Shown here: positions 33,595 through 45,900 of the stretch, piece by piece | How positions within the stretch are numbered: position 1 is the first letter of the stretch | Layout of the letters: each line of letters starts with the position of its first letter | From: Clostridia bacterium | Lineage (GTDB): Bacteria; Bacillota; Clostridia; Oscillospirales; CAG-382 | Direction of reading: 5' to 3' | Assembly (NCBI GenBank): GCA_017521025.1 | Contig: JAFXEB010000003.1 | Span: forward strand, 1-55,505 | Length of the DNA stretch: 55,505 nt | The notes under the pieces: model-generated | Told to the model about the DNA's origin: nothing | The model's database searches: none | What the model saw: only the letters and a program-made list of their open reading frames with translations | Translations under genes and position numbers: made by a program

Positions 33595-34867
33595 GCTGTT
33601 TGAGAACACTGCACTGGGTGAGAAATACTATAAGACAAACGTTAAAGGTCTTGATATATACATCATCCCTAAAAAGCTGTCTACGGTATACGCCTCCGTT
33701 GCCGTGAACTTTGGCTCTTCCGACGTAGAGTTTGAGCGTGAGGGAGAGCGTGTGCGTCTTCCAGCAGGCACCGCCCATTTTTTAGAGCATAAGATGTTTG
33801 ATATGCCCGACGGCACCGATGCCTTTGAGCAGTTCTCGCTCCTCGGTGCCAACGCCAACGCATATACAGCCGCTTCAAGAACCTGCTATATGTTTACCTG
33901 TACCGATAATTTTGCGGACTCACTTGCTTTACTGCTCAGGGTAGTAAAGGAGCCTTGCTTCAGCGATGCTTCGGTGGATAAGGAAAGACCTATCATAACG
34001 CAGGAAATACGTATGTATATGGATGACCCCTATTGGAAAATGCATTTCGGACTCCTCGGTGCCTTGTATAAGGATGACCCTATAAAGGACGACCCCGCAG
34101 GCAGTGAGGAGACTATTGCGGAAATAAGTCCCGAGCTTCTGTATAGCTGCCACCGTGCTTTCTATCGCAATGACAATATGGCGCTTTGCGTGTGCGGCGA
34201 CGTGGAGGTAGATACGGTGGTCTCCGTGGCAGAGACTGTTCTTGAAAAGACCGAGCCCGTAAGCCTTACCCGTATACGCCCTGAAGAAAGCCCGATGCCT
34301 GTATTTGACAGGGCAGAGTTCCGCCTTGACGTGGGCACGCCCCTTTTTGCGGTAGGCATAAAATGTGCCCCTCCCGCAGACGGAGAGGGACTGATGCGTG
34401 CCGATGCAGAGCACGAGATAATATTGCAGGCTATATTCGGTAAAAGCGGCTCCTTTTACAATGGGCTGTATGAGGAGGGACTGCTGGGTGACCGCTTTTC
34501 CTCAGGCTACAGCAGTGAGGCAGGCTGTGCTCACATAATGCTGTACGGCTCCTCTGATGACCCCGATTTGGTTTACCGCAGAGTGTATGAGGAGCTTTGC
34601 CGCAGGCGCAATGGGTTTTTGGATGCTGAAGAGTTTGAGAGAGCAAAAAAGGTTTGCTACTCTGCCGCACTGGATACCTATAATGGTACCGAAGACACCG
34701 CCAACGCCTTTATAGGCTTCGTGTTCGAGGGCGGCGACCTGTTTAAATACACCGACTACCTGCGCAATGCATCTTATGAGGATGTGAAAAAGACCTTTAT
34801 GGAAAGCTATAAGCCCGAAAGGATGGCGTTTTCCGTAATATACAGCAAGGAGGAGCAAAATGGCTGA
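33587..34867 (+). CDS. yfmH: YfmH-like M16 zinc peptidase
   Basis: This 426-residue M16 peptidase has the inverted zinc motif HFLEH (HxxEH) in GTAHFLEHKMFDMPDG and a downstream Glu in ITQEIRMYMDDP, so it is probably catalytic. It forms a mixed pair with YfmF. The start at 33587 was preferred to an earlier in-frame ATG because of the GGAGGAGG ribosome binding site. Its end overlaps the lgt start by 8 nt. Confidence 0.92.
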   Translation: MTELFENTALGEKYYKTNVKGLDIYIIPKKLSTVYASVAVNFGSSDVEFEREGERVRLPAGTAHFLEHKMFDMPDGTDAFEQFSLLGANANAYTAASRTCYMFTCTDNFADSLALLLRVVKEPCFSDASVDKERPIITQEIRMYMDDPYWKMHFGLLGALYKDDPIKDDPAGSEETIAEISPELLYSCHRAFYRNDNMALCVCGDVEVDTVVSVAETVLEKTEPVSLTRIRPEESPMPVFDRAEFRLDVGTPLFAVGIKCAPPADGEGLMRADAEHEIILQAIFGKSGSFYNGLYEEGLLGDRFSSGYSSEAGCAHIMLYGSSDDPDLVYRRVYEELCRRRNGFLDAEEFERAKKVCYSAALDTYNGTEDTANAFIGFVFEGGDLFKYTDYLRNASYEDVKKTFMESYKPERMAFSVIYSKEEQNG

Positions 34868-35792
34868 GAGAATAAAAGTAGCCTTCCCCGGATTAGGTAT
34901 AGGCGAGCTTGATATAAGCTCGGTTGCTATCCGCAATCTGTTCGGTATAGAGGGGCTCGATATAAGATGGTACGCTATAATCCTTTGTATCGGCATTGTG
35001 GGCGCCTTCACGTATTTCCTGACCCGTGGCAAACGCACTGAGGGACTTACGGAGGATGACCTGCTTAACGTTACTATTTTCGCCGTTCCTATAGGTGTCG
35101 TGGGCGCAAGGTTTTTATACGTTATTACAAGCCTCGAGAAATATGACAGCTTTTCTGAAATGATAAATATCCGTGAGGGCGGTCTTGCTATATACGGCGG
35201 CATCATTTTCGGAGCGCTGACTATCCTTGTCTACTCCAAGATAAAGCACCACAATTGCTTTAAGTACTATGACGCTATAGTGCCGGGCGTAATGCTGGGT
35301 CAGGCCATAGGCAGATGGGGCAATTTTATGAACGGCGAGGCATACGGCGTCGGCTATAATGCAGATGGTATGCCCTGGCGTATGACTGTACAGAAGTTTT
35401 ACGAAAGCGGCAAGGTAAGCGAGGTTCTTACCGTGCACCCCACCTTTCTTTACGAAAGCCTCTGGAATATACTGGGCTTTGTGATAGTAAACCTTATTTA
35501 CAGGAAAAAGAGGTTTGACGGTCAGATACTGTGCTTTTATGTGGCATGGTACGGCTTTGGCAGGGCGTGGATAGAGTTTTTGCGTGGGGACAGCCTTATG
35601 GTCTGCGATATGAAGCTTATGGTGCTTCTTGGCTTTGCAAGCTGTGCTGTGGCAATCGGCGCATACATCTTCCTTTACAAGCGTGCCGCATCGGGCACGG
35701 AGCGGCTCGATAAGGAGGTAGCGGCGTTTTTAAGCAAAAAGGACAATACAGAGACACCCGACAGTGACGGGAATAGGGAAGAGGAGAACTGA
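34860..35792 (+). CDS. lgt: Lgt, prolipoprotein diacylglyceryl transferase
   Basis: This 310-residue membrane enzyme transfers diacylglycerol from phosphatidylglycerol to the lipobox cysteine of prolipoproteins. It has about seven membrane segments and the signature GQAIGRWGNFMNGEAYG. It also has IRWYAI-type (here IRWYAIILCIG) and HPTFLYESLWN motifs. It would act on the lipoproteins encoded here (4881, 18378, 20224). The cytoplasmic C-terminus is acidic and a little longer than usual. Confidence 0.96.
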   Translation: MAERIKVAFPGLGIGELDISSVAIRNLFGIEGLDIRWYAIILCIGIVGAFTYFLTRGKRTEGLTEDDLLNVTIFAVPIGVVGARFLYVITSLEKYDSFSEMINIREGGLAIYGGIIFGALTILVYSKIKHHNCFKYYDAIVPGVMLGQAIGRWGNFMNGEAYGVGYNADGMPWRMTVQKFYESGKVSEVLTVHPTFLYESLWNILGFVIVNLIYRKKRFDGQILCFYVAWYGFGRAWIEFLRGDSLMVCDMKLMVLLGFASCAVAIGAYIFLYKRAASGTERLDKEVAAFLSKKDNTETPDSDGNREEEN

Positions 35793-35793
35793 T

Positions 35794-36642
35794 ATGACTA
35801 TACTTGACGGGAAGGCACTTGCCGCAAAAATAAAGGAGCAGACCCTTGAAACTACGAAGGCACTTGCAGCAGAGGGCAAAAGACAGCCCTGCCTTGCGGT
35901 TGTTCTGGTTGGCGAGGATCCTGCCTCCCAGATATATGTTCGCAATAAGCATAATGACTGTATCACTACAGGCATAAAGAGCCTTATGCATACCCTGCCT
36001 GCAGATACACAGGAGGAGGAGCTGCTTGCGCTTATCGACCGTCTCAATGGGGATGACGGTGTTGACGGCATACTCGTACAGCTTCCTCTGCCCAAGCATC
36101 TGAATGAGCAGAGGGTCACCGAGCGTATCAGCGCTCTCAAGGACGTAGATGCCTTCAGCGCATACAACGTGGGACTGATAACCCTGGGCAGAGGCGGTTT
36201 CAAGCCTTGTACTCCCGCAGGCATAATGCGTTTGCTTGAGGAATACGGCATCGACCCTAAGGGCAAGGAGTGCGTTGTGGTGGGCAGAAGCAATATCGTG
36301 GGTAAGCCTATGGCGCTCCTGCTGCTTGCCGCAGGCGGCACCGTTACCGTATGCCATACCAAGACAGCCGACCTTGCTTTCCATACCCGCAGGGCTGATA
36401 TAATCGTTGCAGCGGCAGGGAAAGCAGACCTTATAAACGGTGATATGGTCAAGGAGGGGGCTGTTATAGTGGACGTTGGTATGAACCGCAAGGACGGTAA
36501 GCTTTGCGGCGATGTGGACTTTGAGTCCTGCGCTCCCAAGGCGTCCTACATAACTCCCGTACCCGGCGGGGTCGGCCCTATGACAAGAGCTATGCTTCTT
36601 GATAACACTCTTACGGCATACAGACTGAGCTCCGAAAAGTAA
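35794..36642 (+). CDS. folD: FolD, methylenetetrahydrofolate dehydrogenase/cyclohydrolase
   Basis: This 282-residue bifunctional enzyme interconverts methylene-, methenyl- and formyl-tetrahydrofolate. The signatures are VGEDPASQIYVRNK, DGILVQLPLPKHL, KPCTPAGIMRLLEEYG, VVGRSNIVGKPMA and the C-terminal TPVPGGVGPMTRAML. The ATG at 35794 follows GAGGAGAAC; an upstream in-frame ATG inside lgt lacks such a site. It ends the run of genes and is followed by a strong terminator. Confidence 0.97.
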   Translation: MTILDGKALAAKIKEQTLETTKALAAEGKRQPCLAVVLVGEDPASQIYVRNKHNDCITTGIKSLMHTLPADTQEEELLALIDRLNGDDGVDGILVQLPLPKHLNEQRVTERISALKDVDAFSAYNVGLITLGRGGFKPCTPAGIMRLLEEYGIDPKGKECVVVGRSNIVGKPMALLLLAAGGTVTVCHTKTADLAFHTRRADIIVAAAGKADLINGDMVKEGAVIVDVGMNRKDGKLCGDVDFESCAPKASYITPVPGGVGPMTRAMLLDNTLTAYRLSSEK

Positions 36643-36665
36643 ACGATCACAACAAAATAAACATT

Positions 36666-36707
36666 AAAATCAAAAAAAGCTCGTTTAAACGAGCTTTTTT
36701 TGATTTT
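36666..36707 (+). terminator. Strong palindromic terminator after folD
   Basis: A perfect 42-nt palindrome contains AGCTCGTTT/AAACGAGCT flanked by matching A- and T-runs. The symmetry means it works in both directions. It separates the housekeeping operon from the giant-protein gene. Confidence 0.95.
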
Positions 36708-36760
36708 CAACATAACAACAAAAGAACAATAAAAAATGGTGCTTTCAGCCAAAAAATATA

Positions 36761-36789
36761 TTGACATTCTACAGAAAAAAAGGTATAAT
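36761..36789 (+). promoter_or_regulatory. Consensus promoter of the giant surface-protein gene
   Basis: Perfect TTGACA (36761-36766), 17-nt spacer, perfect TATAAT (36784-36789), about 115 nt upstream of the start. The leader ends with AAAGGAGAGAG before the ATG. These signals predict strong expression. Confidence 0.9.
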
Positions 36790-36904
36790 GTAAACGAATA
36801 TGTATAGGTATAACTGTACCTAAAATTATATCCAATTTTAGGCAAGCTGTTATCCTGTGCGTGTTTCCATTAAGCTTGTTTAAGCAAAAAAAGGAGAGAG
36901 AGTA

Positions 36905-39900
36905 ATGGAGAGAAGTATCAAAAATGCAACCGGTAGAATACTGGCTGGATTTTTGGCGGTGCTTATGGTGCTGTCGCTGTTTGTGACCGTCCTCGGTGAG
37001 CTCGACCTCGATTTTCTGAGGGCGTCCGCATCGGGCGATGACGGCGGTGACGTTTTGCACAATAATACCGCATACTCAAATACCGATTATTCCGTACTGA
37101 CGGGCAAAATCGCCCTTACGGGTGACGGTTTCGGAAAGGATATAAGCGCAGACCTTATGGCTGTGCTCGGTGACGCATCGGTAAAATATTATGATATCAA
37201 CGATGTGTTCACTGCCACTGACGATATTTCGTTGGTTGTGTTCACCTGCGGTACTCAGATGTGTGTGCTCAACAACAAGACCGTTGCCGAGTTCACTGCA
37301 GAGATAACAAGGGCGGTACAGGCTCTCAAGGTGAGGGGCTATGATGTTGTTCTTGTTACCCCCGGTCCCGTTACCGAGTACGGCGCAGACAACTACTATG
37401 CCACTCACACGGGCCTTTGGACCCCCGATCAGGTGGCTTCCGGTATAAACGTAACCAACCGTCTAAGCGATGCGGTTGCGGCTGTCAACAGCGTTGCCGA
37501 GGCAGAGGGTGTTGACGTTATCTCCCTTTACGGTAAGTCCAAGCTTTCGGGCGAGGATGAGTATATGGAGGGCTCTGCAGACGGTATATATCCCGGTCCC
37601 AAGGGCTACACCCTTATGACCCGCTGGATAGCTGAGTACGTTTCCGAAAACTATGTATTTGCCCGTACAAGTCTCGGTACAGAGACGCTTTCGGGTGAAT
37701 ATACCGACATCGATCTGGGCAAGAGCTATGACGATATTGATGCTGTTGTTCTTACCTTTGACAAGGGCACTGCTATCCCCGAGAAGGTTTCTGTTCAGAC
37801 AGCAAAGGCGTATGAGGACCAGTGGTTTGAGGCTATTGCAGACGTTGAAATAAAGCAGGATTACGAGGGCAAGTATGTTGCAAGCCTCGTATTTGAGTCT
37901 GCCACCGCACAGTATATCCGCATAAGTGCGGAGGGCGGCAGCTTCGCTGCAGGTACAAGCGCAAGCATATATCAGACAAAGCTTGCTAACCCCGTTGTTA
38001 CCTATCCCGTAGCAGGCGACGAGGTTACCACCAAGCACGCCTTCAACCTTGAGTGGTCTGATGTTGCAGGTGCTGACAGATATGACGTTGTTATTGCTGA
38101 CAGCGACGGTAATATCGTTAAAAAGTTCACCACCAGCGAGGATACACAGGCTATTCCCACAGGTCTTTTCAAGGACGGTGTAAGCTACAGCTTCAGTATA
38201 GAGTCCGTGTGCTCCGGCTACGTGGACAGCGGCGCTCACAAGGGTAGCGGTGTTTCGGGCGACTTCTCTGCGGCGGACGATGCGGTATATAAGGGCAGTT
38301 CCGAGACTATAAGCGACAGCGTTTCCGCAGGTAAGCTCGTTACTCTCGGCGATCAGGAGCTTTTGTCTCTCGGCGCAAGCGCCACCTATAACGGTACCCA
38401 TACCGATGTGTTTACCGACGGCATTATGGCTGACTATGTGGGCGATACCGATACCATGATCAGGCTTCACTCCTATAACTCCGCAATTCACGTTTGTCAG
38501 GTGGATATCGACCTGGGCAAAGAGGTTTCTGCGGTTACGGGCGTATTCTTTGATGCCGCATTCTTTGCCGTAAGCCACTCCGCAAACGCAAAGCCCAAGA
38601 GCATCAAGGTATACTACGGTGCTGACGGCTCTGATCTTTCCGACCCCAATCACTACGTTGATCCCCGTGAAATGACCATCGGTGAAAGCATCCGTACCAT
38701 GGCATTCAATAAGACCAGCGAGGCCAGGGGCGAGATGACAAGATTTGCCGAGACGGTTGGTGGTACCAACGTCCGCTACATCACCCTCCTTTTCGAGTTT
38801 GAAAACCTTGAGAACTCCGATTTCTGGCTTGATGAGATATATGTGCTCGGTACCTCCGAGGACAGCGGTGTTATCGCTCGTGACGGTGTAAGCGTTCTCA
38901 ACGCAGGTCTTGTGGGCGCCAACAGGTTTGACGGCGGCTACAGCTCCGGCGATTGGATAACTGACCCCCGTTTCGTTGCAGTTGCCGCTAATATGAGCGC
39001 AAAGCCCGTTGAGCTTATTGTTAACCTCAACGCAGATATGGGCAATAACGCTATAGGCCACGGCAATAACTATATTACGGGTCTTGAGCTTTCCTTCGCA
39101 GTTGATACCGATGCTATCCGTCCCTCGTCTATAGTAGTTTCTATCCGTAAGGAGAACGAGACCGAGTGGATCACCGTAGGCGGCAAGGTGTATATAGACC
39201 ACGGCACCGTCTCTGCAGGCGATGCTGAGTTCGTTACCGAGTTTATCCCTCTCACCATGGCAGACGCTTCCGATGTTGAGGCGGCTTATGTTAAAATCAC
39301 TCTCTACTCCGATATATATAACTCTTCCGTTCCCGCATCCTTCGATAGCACGGGCAAGTGGGGCAAATGGTTCGCACTTTCTCATATGGATATCCTTGGC
39401 GGTCAGTATATCGAGTCTATCGAGGCTGATGGTGCAACTGCTGCATACCACGCAAACTTCCTTCAGAACACATCTCTCGTTGGCAGAACCAATTTCGGTG
39501 ACGTTAACAACACCGATATATGGAACACCATTTCTTGGAAAAACGCTCCCTATGCCACCACCCATTCAGGCTATCTTGAGTCGAACGGCAACATAACCGC
39601 AGGTAAGGTATATTGGGCGTCCGAGACATTGAACTCTTCCGCTGCTAATGCAACCGAGGGTGGTGCCACCGCAAAGGCAGACAGCAACCTCGCTATAGGT
39701 ACGAAGTATAAATACACCGTTGGTACTGCTCATACCCGTAGTAAAGATTCTGCTCTTATAGGTGCATACGGCGCAGGCGTTCTTACCAACGGCAGTAAGC
39801 CTACCACCTATGATCACAATACCGCAACAAGCTATCAGGCATACAACAACATATTCCGTGTGGAGTCCGGCGGCAGCCTGATGGTGGAGCTGATCTTCGA

Positions 39901-42900
39901 TCTTGGCTCCAAGTCCAACGTTTCCAGCCTTAAGCTTTACGGTTATGACCATAATACCAGCTTTGGCGTTATCGGCAGCAGCAACGCCAAGACCTTCACT
40001 GCAAGTATAGCCGATACTGAAAACGGCTCTTATACACAGCTCGGCTCTCTCTCCTATGCCGCTTCTACCAAGACGGGCGCATATACCGCAACTATTACAG
40101 GTACGGGCACGGGTAGATACGTTAAGCTGACTCTGACAAATATCACTTACGTTTCTCTCCTTTCCGAGATAGAGATTTACGGCTCTGTGTACTCCGACGC
40201 TCCCGTAGGCGGTGAGATCGCTAACGTAGCACCCTACGGCACATACGCATACTTCGGTATGCTCCCCGGTGACGGTATGGGTCTTGTTGAGGGCTCAGGT
40301 ATCGCACTGCCTGAGGACTATCAGGTTCCCAACTACAGTGCCACCCTTTCCTCTACCATCGCACAGGGCGGTACCGGTCACCGCAACACGCTCGGTGAGT
40401 ATGCAAAGGGTAAGCTCAACGACAATATGTTTGCAATATATTCCAACGGCGTTACTCCTTACAGATGGATGGGCTTTTATCAGAACCCCACCACCAAGCC
40501 CGACGGTATGACCATCGTATTCGACCTGGGTGCGGAATACTCCATTAAGGACGTATATTTCAGGAACCCTCGCAGAGGCGGTGCATCAAACGCAGGCGTT
40601 TACAATGTTACCTACTACTTCTCTGACGATAACACCAATTGGACTACAGGTCAGAAGGGAGCATGGGCGGCCGACGGCACCCTGCCCCAGTCCTCTACCA
40701 ATACAACTGCTTGGGCAATATACAAAAACAGCACTACGGCTCCCACCGGCAGCTACAGATATGTAAAGATCAATATCGATAACGGTGCCGCTACGGGCGA
40801 CAGCGCAAGCCAGAACTTCTATTTGGACGAGGTCGTTATCAACGGCTATCTCGGTGTTGCCGAGGGTCCCGATAAAGAAAAGAAGAATTGGGCACTTTCC
40901 GAGTTGGGCGGTCAGTATATGGGTGTTCTTGGCGCAATATATTCGTCCTATCCCGAGGTTTACACGGGCGGCGGCTCAACATGGGATTCTTTCCACAGCG
41001 GTAAGCTTAATGACGGCTCTATTGCTACGGGCAACCCCGGCGGTACCACCAACCACGTCGGTCTCACTAAGGATTGGTCTACGGCGCAGATAACGCTGGT
41101 AGTAAAGCTCGCTTCAAGAGTTGATATCAGTGACGTAAAGCTCTTTACAGGTCCCTATTCCAGCACCTACCCCTCCTATCTGAACGTAAAGGTAGGCGAG
41201 ACCTCTGACGAGTCGGAGGCTGTGGCGTTTGGAGAGACCACCAGCTATTCAACCTACAGTGGCTCTACCGTAAGTCATACCGTAAACGGTAGCGCAACGG
41301 GTAAATACGTATTTATTACCACATCTTCCACCGTTTACCTTACGCAAATAACCGAGATACAGGTCAACGGTATAAAATCTGCACAGCTTGACGCTCCCAT
41401 TATCACCTCTCACCGTGATGAGCAGGAGATAGGCGTCGATACACTCCTTGAGTGGGATATCATACCCTCTCCCGAGCCCGGCACGATAGTTACCTATTCC
41501 GTTGATGTTACCGACGCAACGGGTAATACGGTTTCCGTTACAACGGGTCTTGCCTCCAACCACATCGAGCTCGACTCCACACCCTTTGCGGCAGGGGAGG
41601 GCTATTACACAATAACCGTATCCTCTAACGCAAACGGTTGGGACCCCGGTGTTACGACCCTGGTTGTTTACTATGCACCTAAGTATATCCTAACCTTTAA
41701 TGCAGCAGAGGGCGCACATCTCAAGTCCTCGGGTCAGTCTGTACAAAGCGTACAGTTCGGCATTTACGCAGGCTCAAGCTGGACCTCTGACGAGGTGCTT
41801 GGCGCCGTTTCAAGTATAGTTGCACTGCCTTATACAGGCGCTGACGGCAAGGTTTATTACTTCAGCCACTGGATCGACGGTGACGGTAACAAGCATATCC
41901 CCACCAGCGGTACTATCAGCGCAAACTATACCTTTGAGGCACAGTATACCCTCTCTGACACTACAGGCGTTCTTACCGACACCAGACTTACGGACGGTGT
42001 TATTTACGACGGCAGGGGCGCACTTTCCAACTACTACTTTACCTTTACAAATACTAACCAGAGCTATGACTACGTCATTATAGACCTTGGTGAGATATAT
42101 TATTCTCTTACCGAGTTTGACGTTTCCTTCTATGCCATGAACGGCGATCTGCCCTTCCAGATCACTTTCGAGGTATCCTCTAAGCTCTATGTGCCCACCA
42201 TTTCTCAGGGTGCGGCATTTGACGATGCTGACTGGCATTACGTTTCCGTTGTACAGGAGGACAGCTACAGATACGACTCCAAGACCGGCAGATACAGCTT
42301 TGATGACGATGTTAAGCACGCTCCTATTATAGACGGTGCATTCGGCAGATACGTAAAGGTTACCTTCTACTACGATACCGATTGCGACGGCGTTTATGTG
42401 GATGAGATAATGGTTTCCGGCTCCGAGGAGCATGACCATACCAACATCGCTGAGGAGAAGCAGGCAAGCGTCGGCGGCGTATATACCGCTTCCCTTACCG
42501 ATGGCGTCGAGGACGCAACCGCAGAGGGCACAAGCTTTATAGTTGAGCTTGAGGACGTTAAGACGGGTATTGAGTCCTTCCAGCTTGTTGGCGCAGGCAA
42601 CACCGAGGCAGAGTTCCTTATCTCTGCGGGCGGCGACAGCTTCTACAGCGTTGAGACCGTTGCAGGTGTTAACGGTACCTATAAGCTTTCCGATACCGTT
42701 TCTGCAAGACGTGTAAAGATAGTGCTTGCGGAGAAAAAGGCAATAAGCGAGATCCGTGTTTTCGGCGACCCCGGCCGTGAAAACTTCTATCTCGACACAG
42801 GCAGAACTTCCACGATTTATCTTAAGTCCGGCACCCTTTCTCTTGACAACGTAGTATCTCTCGGTGCTGTGGATGCAAAGCTTTACGGCACAGACACTCC

Positions 42901-45900
42901 GGGCACCGCAACCTACGCAAACGGCGCACTCGGCTCCGGCAGTGGCTTTGCCATGACCGACGGCGCAGATGTGGGCTATGCCAACGGTATCTCCTATGTT
43001 GACACCGCCAAGGGCAGACTTTGGTACGGTATGTACTCAAGCAAAAAGGGTATAAACAATTATATCAACGCAATCGTCGCAGTACAGTGGAAACCCACTC
43101 TCGACAGCACAGCAGTGCAGTTTGTTATAGGCACCAAGACCTACAAGTTTGAGTTCAACGGCGACGTTAACAAGGGCTTTGTGGTTCTGCAAAGCGGCTC
43201 TGCTGTTCCTTACAGCTACAACGCAAGCAGAACGGGTGATAACTGGATAGTAGAGTTCACCGTGGCTTATGCCGATGTTTCAAGCTCCGCTACCCCCAAC
43301 ATCCCCGTAGACCTGAGCTATAGCCTGACCGCCTACGAGGGCACAGCAAGCGTGGGCACCACGGGCACCCTTACCTACAGGACCAACGGTACCACAGCAG
43401 GCTGGGACTACAGCAATAATAACTCCTCCTGGACAACCATCAGCGGCTACAGCGGCGACGTTGTTGCATGGATGGAGCTTGACCGTGTATACTACGGCCT
43501 TAACACCTTTGCAGTGTCCGTTCTTGATGCTAAAAACAGAGGCTATAGTGCTCCTGACAGCATCAGGTTCCAGGTTTCTATGGATAACGCTACCTGGACA
43601 GATGTCGGTTACACCGCTAAGAAGGCTGTGGGCGACTACAGATACTACGAGCAGTATCAGCCCTCTGAGGCCTATGTCTACAACTTCAGCGTAAACTTTG
43701 AGGGTATTTCCGCTAAGTACGTCCGTGCAGTAATGACCGTGGCAGATGTCAGCAAAAAGGTCGCTGTGCAGGAGTTCTGGGTAAACGCTCTTCCCGAGTC
43801 TCTTAAGATCTCGGGTGGCGATCAGGCATCCAACAGCTTTGATTATAAGATGCTGTGGGATGACGAATATCTCTATATTGCACTTCAGTATGAGGAGGAC
43901 GAGGTTCCCTTCTATACTGCAAGCCACGATTATTACGAGACCTATACCATGAACTACGATACCTCTAAGTGGAACCAGACGGGCGCCGTTACTACCTCGG
44001 GCCCCAACGCTTTCGCTAAGAGCTCTATGTTCTATGACGAGAGCACAGGCTTCTTCCAGCTCAGCCACGATATAACCAGAGCAGGGGATGCCAACACCAC
44101 CGCTCTCGGCTATTCTAACAACGATTCCAAGAACTTTAAGTTTTATAAGGTCAGCTCTATTAAGTGGAATCTGGGCTACACCGTCTCCGATGCAGACTTT
44201 GTGTACGGTGCGGCTAACCTTGCAAGCTCTATAGAGACCTCCACTACCGTTTACGGTACCGATGCCGGCGGCAAGCCTACTCTCGCCGACACCTCCGTAA
44301 TGAACGGTTATATCCTCGTTTCCGACGGCTATGCGCTTTCTCAGGATATCGACGGCTCCAGCCTTTCCGCTAAGCCCATAACCGTTGAGGGTAACACTAT
44401 TCCCGCCTCTCAGATTACCAATGACCTTGTGTGGTTCTTCGAGAGCAGCGACCTTGCTACCGAGATGACCGACTATTCAAAGAGCCTTGGTGATTATCTG
44501 ATCTACGGCTTCAGATATGAAAACGCCGTTACCTCTCACGTGGACAAAGCCTTCTTTGACGGTATCCACGCAATGCAGTACACTAAGTATTATCTTACCC
44601 GTGCATATCAGGGCTTGCTTTGGGAGAACCTTTACACCTTCCCCAGAGACGCCAAGACCCCCAACACCCTGTTTGCTATCAGCGGTATGCCTACATATAC
44701 GGAGTCCGCTGAGAGCATCAACGCCCGTAACAATCACAGCGCACCGGATATCAACTGGAACGTTGTAAGAGACAGCGCAACGGGTAGCTGGAGTCTGTAC
44801 CTCTACTCTCAGGGTAAGGAAAGCTACAACTACTACCTTGATAACGTAGACGGCAGATCCTCCTTCAGACTCTTTATGTCTGTAGCAAACCTTAATGACA
44901 CCGCAAGGTACGATTACGGCAATTTCGATTTCGTTCTCGACACCTACATTCTTGATGATGCTACCATCACTCTGAAGAATGGCGAGGTAGTTCCGCTCAC
45001 CGCAGAGAATAATGCAAAGTATGGCGCAGGCATCGCCTCCAGCGAGTTCCAAAACGCTTGGAACGGCTATAAGAACGTTGAGTTCAAGTCTACCGCTCTC
45101 GGTATGACGGGTGAAACCAACAACTACAAGCTCGACGTGACCAAGCTCAAGGGCAAGGCAAAGGCAAGCCAGAGCGCCAACGGTCAGAACCTGTTTACCG
45201 TAGAGATAGCGATACCCTTTACTCAGCTCGGCTTTACTATGGATAAGACCGAGAACGTAGTAAACAAGTGGGGTAACTTCTATACCAAGATGGGTATAGA
45301 AAAGCCTCTCGGCAAGCGTACTCTGATGCAGTTCGACAGCGATTACGGATACACTGCCGATAACCAGACCACCACCGATATGACAGGCATCGACGAGTTC
45401 TACTATTATGTAGATGCTTCTGAGTTCGGCTATGTCATACAGATGGCTCCCGAGGGCAAGGGCTATCAGGATCTGTCCTACACCGACGGCGAGGGCTATG
45501 CCACCATCTCCTCCGTCCGTGGCGAGGTTCTTAACACCGTAAACGGCTCAGAGATCCAATACACCCCCTCTACCTTCGAGATCTCCAAGATCCATTCCAC
45601 CAACGCTGACCCTGAATATGCCGACGTGGTTGCAGACCTTAACAGCAGAGATGCGTTCAGTTATGTTGAAGAGGACGGTATCTACTACTTCACCTCTCAG
45701 CTTGACTCTAACCGCATAATCAATCAGGGCGGTAACATTTCAACCGAGCTTATGATTCCCGCAGGCGGTGCTTACTTCAGCTTTGACTGGAAGGTACAGT
45801 CCGAGACCTCGGATACTCTTTCGGTATGGCTTGAGACTACCGATACGTGGAACGCTCAGTACGCAGATTGGATAGATACCTATAACTGCGGTATCCCGTA

